Shown piece by piece: positions 57,273 through 64,000 of a stretch of 64,000 nt of DNA. The stretch is from Fusarium oxysporum f. sp. lycopersici 4287 (lineage: Eukaryota; Ascomycota; Sordariomycetes; Hypocreales; Nectriaceae), in contig NC_030994.1 of the NCBI RefSeq assembly GCF_000149955.1, forward strand, positions 1,156,151 through 1,220,150. The letters run 5' to 3'. The position numbers were made by a program, and so were the translations under genes. The notes under the pieces were generated by a model. It was given only the letters and a program-made list of their open reading frames with translations, did not search any database and had not been told where the DNA came from. The stretch's first letter is position 1, and each line of letters opens with the position of its first letter.

Positions 57273-60200
57273 ATGGCGTCCTCTTCAAAGTCAGCTTTGA
57301 CTTCAAACAGGCGGAGGAACCGCAGACGTCGTCAGGACAAGCCTGCCATTGCTGCAAAACTGGTGCTTGACGATCATATTAAGAGCGATGTCGGCATAGT
57401 ATCCGAAGACATCTTTCGAGATCTCTTCCCCCATCTAGGTAACGGTAAGTGAAGCACATCTTTCATTACAGGTCAATACTAGAACGAAATCTCAGCTCAA
57501 CTCTACCAAGGCGCTACCGAAGACATCCACCACATTGCGATCGCTCCGTGGATACCCAATGCCAACCCTACCGACAGTCCGTGGTCAATTGTACCCATTA
57601 TCGAGTCTTCTGCACTCGCGCCCTCGACCATCCGATTCTCACCGTCTTCTGCCTCCTTACAAAGCTTTGCTGTGACGCTACAACAAATCGCGCCATCCAA
57701 GCTATCAAGTCACAGCCGCGGCGGAATTGAGATTCTCGTGCTTGACGTGGCGCCCGTTCCTCTCGAGACCGTTTTCGTGAGCCTGGAGAGTGAATTGACG
57801 AAAAGACTGGAGAATGGGGAGGGTACCTTCTTCCGAGATCACCCTGCCAGCTCCAAGGCGAAAGGGGCCGATTCAACACCAGATGGGCGCCTTGTGACTT
57901 CTCTGAGAGCTGCCCTGAGCAGTCTAAAGGTTGTACATGCGGGCGATCTATTTCCACTTCCTCTTCCGCCGCACCCTCTTACACACGTGCCTCCGAACCC
58001 TGGAAAGATCATGCTGTGCGAGCCTGTTGCCCAAGGTGTTTTAACGGAGTCAACCAAGATTATTCTTATGCGCGGCCGTGTCCATACCAAGCAGATACGT
58101 CGCGTTGCTTCGATGACCGCTAGCCAACAGCTTAATGGTGTTCCCGAGGATGAGGATGATACCAGCAACGACCAGTTCTACTCTGCAGCTGAGGATCGCG
58201 ATAAGTCAGGAATGACAACCGAGGATATGGAGTCCGCAACCGAAACTGAGCCAGATATGTCTGATTTCGACAACGAGGACGAATTGTCAGATGATTCTAT
58301 GGACGATATGATTTCTTTGCAAGCACCAACTTTGCCCACAACCAATGCCAGCGGTGTATCAACACTACAGCCAGGCACGCCTATGACAGTTGGAACTCTT
58401 CGTGGCAGGAAAACAAATGGAATTGCAACGCCTGGCTCCGTTTTCTCCAATTTTACTGCGACCACTGCTCGACCAGACCGCCCTCGAGGTCGTCTTTTCA
58501 AGGCCCAGGGTCTGATGGAACAAATTCCGACAGACCTTTTGCACCCGAAGCCATCTCTAGAAGACGACGAGGAAGCGCGAATCTACGTCGATGTGACATC
58601 GTTAAGCCGAATTGGATGTTTTTCTGGAGATTGGGTAAGAATAGAAGCTGCAGAGGAACCCCCTGCAAATGGATTTGGTGCATTTGGCCTCGGAAGTTTT
58701 GGTCAAGTTGAGTCGGAGCCTGCGAAATGGCGACCCGTTCGAGTCTACGGTCTTCCTGAAGGGTATTCGCAACGGCCAATGACTAGAATACCCAGTGCTA
58801 AACATGGTGAGAGAAGATTGTCATTCTTCGAATCCCAGATTCAGCGGCCAGCCAGTCCCACTGCCTATGCCTCACCAATACTCTTGGCCAATCTTGACGA
58901 TGCACCCTATCTACGTCTTGCGCCCCTGAAAAAGGCATCGTATCAAGGCAAGGGAACAATTCCTCGATTTACTAGTGCAGCTCGTCCCCCCTACGCTCGA
59001 GATATTACTATCCACCACATTCGAACTCCCATCTCTGCAGAGCGAGCTTTCCAAACCGCCGTTCTAGGTGGGCTCAAACGATACTTCGCACAGAAAATCC
59101 GCCTTGTTCGAAGCGGCGATCTTATCGCTGTCCCAGTCGACGCTGAGCTTGGCCGTACGCTCCAAGAAATGCCTGGTGCAGGAGGATCCGAAGTGGACGA
59201 TGTGATGGCGCTTACTGCTGGTGGACAGGAGGGAGGAAAGCAACCCTCCAAGTTCGACAGCGTAGCATGGTTCAAGGTTGGACATATTCAAATTCAGAAA
59301 GCGGATGAGGACGAAGATGGAAGCGCCGAGGCTTTCTGGGGATCAGTTGCGTGCATTGATAGTTCATCTGTTGCCATGCATGGTTCAGGCTTCGAAACAA
59401 GTCGCATACCAGGTATCAAGCAGAGCACATGGCAATATTACCTTGGTCTTAAGAAGACACCAAAAAAGGCATCGGAGTCGACACCAGCTCCAATCCAGGA
59501 ACCGGAGTTGCCATATGTGTCACCTCTCAGACGCCAGTTGAGGGAGTTGATTGCAGCCGCCACGAGCGCCAGAGCTATTCATCTTAAGATGCCCCCTGTC
59601 GCAATTCTGTTGACGTCAACACATCGAAACATTGGAAAGTTAACTCTGGCGTCAGGCGCTTGTTCCGATATGGGTCTTCATACATATAAAATCGACGCGT
59701 ATGATATTCTCAGCGAGGGAAGCGGCAGTGGAAACGATGTGAAAACTGAGGGTTTTCTCAGGACAAGAGCCGAACGTGCCATGAGTTGTGGTCCTGATTG
59801 CTGTGCTTTACTCGTTCAGCACGTCGAGGCCCTCACTGCTGATCGTATCGAGTCAACGATCAAGGAGATTCTAGAAGACACACGAGTTTTGATTGCCACA
59901 ACGAATGAGGTTGACAAAGTACCCGATGGCGTTCGAGCCTTGTTTACACACGAGTTAGAAATGACAGCTCCTGACGAAGCGGAGCGTGAGTCTATTCTGA
60001 AATCCATCATTAGTGATAGGGGTGTCAGCCTTGAACCTTCGATCGACCTCAACTCAATCGCTCTCAAGACCGCTGCGCTCGTGGCTGGCGACTTGGTCGA
60101 TGTTGTTGAGCGTGCCTCTATCGCTCAGCAGTCACGACTGGAGCAGCTCTCAGCCAAGAATACGCATGACAACACGATTATCACGGTACGAGATGTGCAG

Positions 60201-61538
60201 GTCGCTGGTGGTCCCCTTGCCCGCTGCCTTACCAAGGGAGATTTTGAAATTGCCGTCGAGGCTGCTCGCAAGAACTTCTCTGACTCTATTGGTGCACCTA
60301 AGATCCCCAACGTTACCTGGGATGATGTTGGTGGTCTCAACAACGTCAAAGAAGCCGTTACTGAGACCATTCAACTACCACTTGAACGTCCTGAGCTGTT
60401 TGCGAAGGGTATGAAGAAGCGATCAGGTATTCTGTTCTACGGTCCTCCCGGAACTGGAAAGACATTATTGGCCAAGGCGATTGCTACTGAATACAGTCTC
60501 AACTTCTTCAGTGTGAAGGGACCAGAGCTTCTCAACATGTATATCGGAGAGTCCGAAGCCAACGTTCGACGCGTGTTCCAACGTGCTCGCGATGCTAGAC
60601 CTTGCGTTGTCTTCTTCGACGAGTTGGATTCAGTGGCACCCAAGCGTGGCAACCAAGGCGACAGTGGTGGTGTTATGGACCGTATTGTCTCCCAGCTTCT
60701 GGCAGAACTGGATGGTATGTCTGGAGGTGATGATGGCGGCGGTGGTGTTTTCGTTATTGGAGCAACCAACAGGCCAGATCTTTTGGACCCTGCCCTTTTG
60801 CGACCTGGTCGATTTGATAAAATGCTTTACCTTGGTGTCTCTGACACCAATGACAAGCAGCAAACCATTCTGGAAGCTCTGACCAGAAAGTGAGTTGATA
60901 CCATCTTTCTCTAATCCAACAGTGGCTAACCTCTTTGCAGATTCACACTTCATCCATCAGTATCACTCGCTTCAGTGGCAGAGAAACTCCCCTTCACATA
61001 TACCGGTGCCGATTTCTATGCTCTCTGCAGTGATGCAATGCTGAAAGCCGTCACACGGCAGGCCACAGCTGTGGACAATAAGATTCGCGCCATCAATTCT
61101 GATCCAGTAACCCAACATCCCATTTCCACGGCATATTATTTTGATCACTACGCTACCCCTGAAGATATTGCCGTTATGGTCCAGGAAGAAGACTTCCTCG
61201 CAGCTAATGACGAGCTTGTGCCTAGTGTCAGTGCTGGCGAATTGGCTCACTATGAACACGTCCGGGCAACCTTCGAGGGAGTCCGAGAGAAAGAGCCGGA
61301 AAACAAACCACCAGTCCAACGTGTTGTCTCAGGGGCGTCGACATCATCCAAGGGCAAGGGTAAGGCAGTTGCTTCAGGATCGAGCAAAGGCAAAGGCAAG
61401 GCGATCGCATTGACAAGCGGCGACGAATTTGATGAAGAGGACGAGGTGGATGATATCAATGGCAGATCCAAGGGCAAAGGCAAGGCACCTATGGGCTTCC
61501 AAGATGGAACAGCCAGCGATGACGATGGCTTGTATTAG
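57273..61538 (+). CDS. PEX6: Peroxisomal AAA ATPase Pex6
   Basis: With Pex1 it extracts the import receptor Pex5 from the peroxisomal membrane. Exons 57273-57444, 57496-60889 and 60941-61538 give 1387 aa, right for fungal Pex6. It begins MASSSKSALTSNRRRNRRRR. The D1 ATPase is degenerate (TSTHRNIGKLTL near residue 769), as usual in Pex6. D2 is complete: Walker A GPPGTGKTLLAKAIA near 1040, Walker B CVVFFDELDS near 1095, then VFVIGATNRPDLLDPALLRP. YTGADFYALCSDAMLKAV follows the second intron. The C-terminal end is a K/G-rich tail with the unit KGKGKA several times. The first intron (51 nt) uses the second possible AG. Confidence 0.95.
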
Positions 61539-61730
61539 TTGGGGATGGAACATTACGGCATTATATAGCATTTTTGTATATTGAGTGTTTGAGGGGAGAT
61601 TGGGTATTTTTTGTTATTAATGTCATGGTGGTATATCGGTTGAGTGTGACTAGACTCTGTACACTATTATTCCCCCATCTGACTAGAACATTGAAGCAAA
61701 ATTCTTGATTCGTTCTGCTCCAAATCGCTC

Positions 61731-61980
61731 TTATTTCTTGGCATCCTTCTTGACTTCTTTCTTAGTGTCTTTCTTGGTATCTTTTTTAGAGTCCTTCTTA
61801 GTATCCTTCTTGGAATCCTTCTTGGGGTCTTTCTTCACGTCTTTCTTGGTGTCCTTCTTAGGATCCTTCTTGACTGACTTCTTGGTGTCTTTCTTGGCAT
61901 CTTTCTTGTGGTCCTTTTTAGAGTCTTTTTTCGAGTCTTTGTGGGAGTCTTTCTTGATCTCTTTCTTGGTGTTCTCGGAC
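61731..61980 (-). repeat. Coding minisatellite encoding KKD units
   Basis: About 250 bp of degenerate 12-bp units, each encoding KKDx (x = T, S, A, P, V, H), at the 3' end of the SH3BGR-type gene. Codon changes between units show it is not a fresh expansion throughout. Confidence 0.85.
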
Positions 61981-63232
61981 TCTTCTTTAGGCTTGTCATC
62001 TTTGGCAGCCTCTGCAGTTTCTGCTGCTGCTGCTGCCGCCTCGGGTTCTGGCGTTACCGCAGGCTTCTTAGTTTCTTCTTCCTCATCGTCTGTTTCGTCT
62101 TCATCATCTTCTTCGCTGTCCTCGTCACTATCCTCATCAGTGTCCTCCTCCTCCTCCTCCTCCTCCTCTTCGGCCTCATCCTCATCGTCGTCCGAATCAT
62201 CATCGTCCGACTTTGTCTCAGCCTTCTTTTCCAATCCAGGCTCTTCCTTTATGGCCGTCTTAGCTTCCACAGCCTTAGCCTCGTCTGGGCTCACCTCCAC
62301 ACTGGCTCGTTTCAAGGAGGAGATTAATCCTGGACCGCTTTCCTTCCAAGTACCACTTGTCGGGCTCTGAATAGCGTTTCGGCCTGCATCAGTCTCGGCC
62401 CATGAACCGGATGTTGGTGATTGAATGCCATCGATCTTTGCGGCAGGAGTTTCTGATTCCTTAGATTTTCCAGTGTCCTTTGCGCTTGTGTCCTCCTTCT
62501 TAGCCTTCGCACCATCCGTACCATGAACCTTTTCTCGCAGAGTCTTCAGGCGAAGTTCCTTAGCCTTTTGCGCAGCTTCGTCGGCGACGGATCGGACAGG
62601 TAGGGCCTTCTCTTCCTTCTTAGGTTCTGTAGAAGTCTTCGGTGTCGCAGAAGACGCGGCGGCCTTGGCTGCCGGTAGCGGAGGCGCAGCAGGAGCAGGC
62701 TTTGGAGCAGCAGCAGCGCTGGCGGCTGCAGCTGCTACAGCCTTGGCGACAGGCGAAGGGGTCATGGAAGCAAGAAGGCCGCCGGTGAGGTCGATGGGCC
62801 GTTTTAGCGGGGGCTCGGGAAGTTTATCGTTGATGGAGGGGATGGTGAATTCGTCAAAGTAAATCGTGACATGCTCCTTGAGCTCACCATATTCGTTCCA
62901 TTCTTCGATTTCAACAATATCCTACAGAAAGCCACATGCATCAGCTATACGACGAATGGTAGTACTAAAGGGGATGTTTGTCGTACACCTAGAACCCAGC
63001 CCTCCTGAACCAGGGCAGGAAGTTTCCTCGGGCGACCGCTCTTGTCTTTACCGGCTCTTCGACCCCATAGCAAGCGAGCCTTGGTGTCGACGGCAATATC
63101 GATGGCTTTGAAGGGAACTCGGTTGGCGCGTAGAATGGTCTCGAGACGTGAGGTGGCCGTGACGATGTGGGACGAGCCAGCTGTCAAAGAGGTATAAATA
63201 TAGAGGGCGGGGTCGTTCAAATAGTTGGTCAT
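61731..63232 (-). CDS. SH3BGR-type thioredoxin-fold protein with long acidic and KKD-repeat tail
   Basis: Exons 63232-62987 and 62921-61731 give 478 aa. The first 120 or so residues match the SH3-binding glutamate-rich (glutaredoxin-like) family: ALYIYTSLTAGSSHIVTATS, RLETILRANRVPFKAIDIAV, WGRRAGKDKSGRPRKLPALV, and DIVEIEEWNEYGELKEHVTI. The rest is low complexity: Ala/Pro-rich (about 135-175), two GIQSPTSGSWAE / AIQSPTSGTWKE repeats, a long Asp/Glu tract, and about 80 residues built of KKD units. The second donor choice (GTACGA at 62986) is needed for frame. No active-site CXXC is present, so a redox role is unlikely. Function unknown in fungi. Confidence 0.88.
62143..62170. repeat. Trinucleotide repeat encoding poly-Glu
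   Basis: Near-perfect TCC/CTC trinucleotide run (coding strand GAG/GAA) within the acidic tract of the SH3BGR-type protein. Confidence 0.8.
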
Positions 63233-64000
63233 GTTGGATTAAATATTAAATAGTTTGATATGATTCGACTTGATGGAGAGAGTATGAGTTGTTCGTCAGG
63301 GTATTGGCATTATCTGGTGGAGTTATGGAATGCGGTTGGGTTTCTCTGGACAACTGTCAAAGCAACGGGTAGTAGGGATAATGGAGCTATCTCAGCTACG
63401 TAAGCATGAGGTGTAGGTACTGTGTCTCGTAAAATACCAGGCGGAGTACTTGGACGCTGAGAAATAGGGGAACCGAACTCCTTAATTATAGCGCTCCAAC
63501 TTGGAGCCTCAGTTGGAGGTACTGTATGATGCGGGGGCGGGGCATTTGGAACTGTAGCTGCAGGAAGATCCCCTGAATGCATGAGAGTGCTTTAGTGGAA
63601 ATGCATGAGAAGGGTTTCGAAATACATGTCAGAAACGCGTTTTGTGGTTGTGATTCTTTTTCCAACTACCAATGAGTTGCCAACTCAAGATGCAGTACTC
63701 TCTCGGAAACAGACAATACAGTGACTGAAGTGTGTATCGTTTGTGTGGCTGATACACATCTCGTGTTAGTGATATGGTGTTAGAGTGAGGCTGTTGAACT
63801 GCATTACGAAAGAAGAGAAAGAGATTCTCCACCATGTCGCCAGTTCTTTCTTCCCTTTGTTTTTCTTCTTCTCATCTTTGTTTCTTTGATTCCTCAGAAT
63901 GTCGTTCTCTCCTTTATCATCAACAATTGATATCAAAACCCCTGAGAAGAACCCCTTAAAGAATGCCCCCAGGCCTGGGGCTTGTCCTTTGTTCGCCGCT
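63233..64000. other. Upstream region of the SH3BGR-type gene to window edge
   Basis: A 90-codon ATG frame (63582-63310, minus; MHSGDLPAATVPNAPPPHHT) ends 77 bp before the next start codon on the same strand. It has no recognised domain and could be a spurious or upstream frame; confidence as a gene about 0.2. CT-rich sequence at 63840-63895 suggests a promoter near the edge. No other feature. Confidence 0.45.

Noticed and set aside
61705..62370. 221-codon plus-strand frame rich in Ser, Phe and Leu
   Set aside because: Reverse complement of the KKD and poly-acidic repeats; low-complexity shadow.
63310..63582. 90-codon minus-strand frame upstream of the SH3BGR-type gene
   Set aside because: Ends 77 bp before the next start on the same strand, with no recognised family; kept only as a low-confidence remark.

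Overview
The window is nuclear DNA of a filamentous ascomycete, most likely a Sordariomycete close to Fusarium (inference). The signs are protein-coding genes on both strands, introns of mostly 45-95 nt with GTAAGT-like donors and CTAAC-like branch sites, pyrimidine-rich promoter tracts, a Zn(II)2Cys6 regulator, PalC, and the general look of the proteins. I can support 27 protein genes. I found no rRNA, convincing tRNA, transposon or CRISPR array. Bases 19075-19315 are an assembly gap of N.

Left part (1-20 kb): the 5' part of the clathrin heavy chain gene (minus, runs off the left edge); a YwbE-like protein with a C-terminal zinc-finger-like motif; a 14-helix MFS exporter directly downstream of a Zn(II)2Cys6 regulator; an FMP32/CCDC90-type mitochondrial coiled-coil protein; a D-2-hydroxyacid dehydrogenase; adenosylhomocysteinase; eIF3h; and a UPF0643-like protein.

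Middle (20-40 kb): a mitochondrial carrier of the S-adenosylmethionine type, a Ptc7-like phosphatase divergent from succinate dehydrogenase subunit B, a small secreted six-cysteine protein, palC divergent from ALG6, a gene-poor stretch of 3.4 kb, a membrane-anchored cupredoxin-like surface protein, ribosomal stalk protein P2, and an SPT2-like chromatin protein.

Right part (40-64 kb): a NUFIP1-like CCCH protein divergent from RNA polymerase III subunit RPC8; EMC3 divergent from signal peptidase subunit SPC2; MMS19/MET18 divergent from ATP11; a steryl-ester-hydrolase-like lipase; PEX6; and an SH3BGR-type thioredoxin-fold protein with a very long acidic then KKD-repeat tail.

Most genes are conserved housekeeping genes. 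The accessory-looking parts are the regulator/exporter pair (5.9-10.5 kb), the small secreted protein (27.6 kb) and the surface cupredoxin gene with its long upstream region (31.9-36.7 kb). I see no biosynthetic gene cluster and no clearly new multi-gene system. The best leads are a pair of short motifs shared by the regulator and exporter promoters, the secreted six-cysteine protein, a 63-nt in-frame intron in the SPT2-like gene, and several unusual domain or tail combinations. Spliced models were built by hand from splice signals, reading frame and family conservation, so exon edges still need RNA-seq support.
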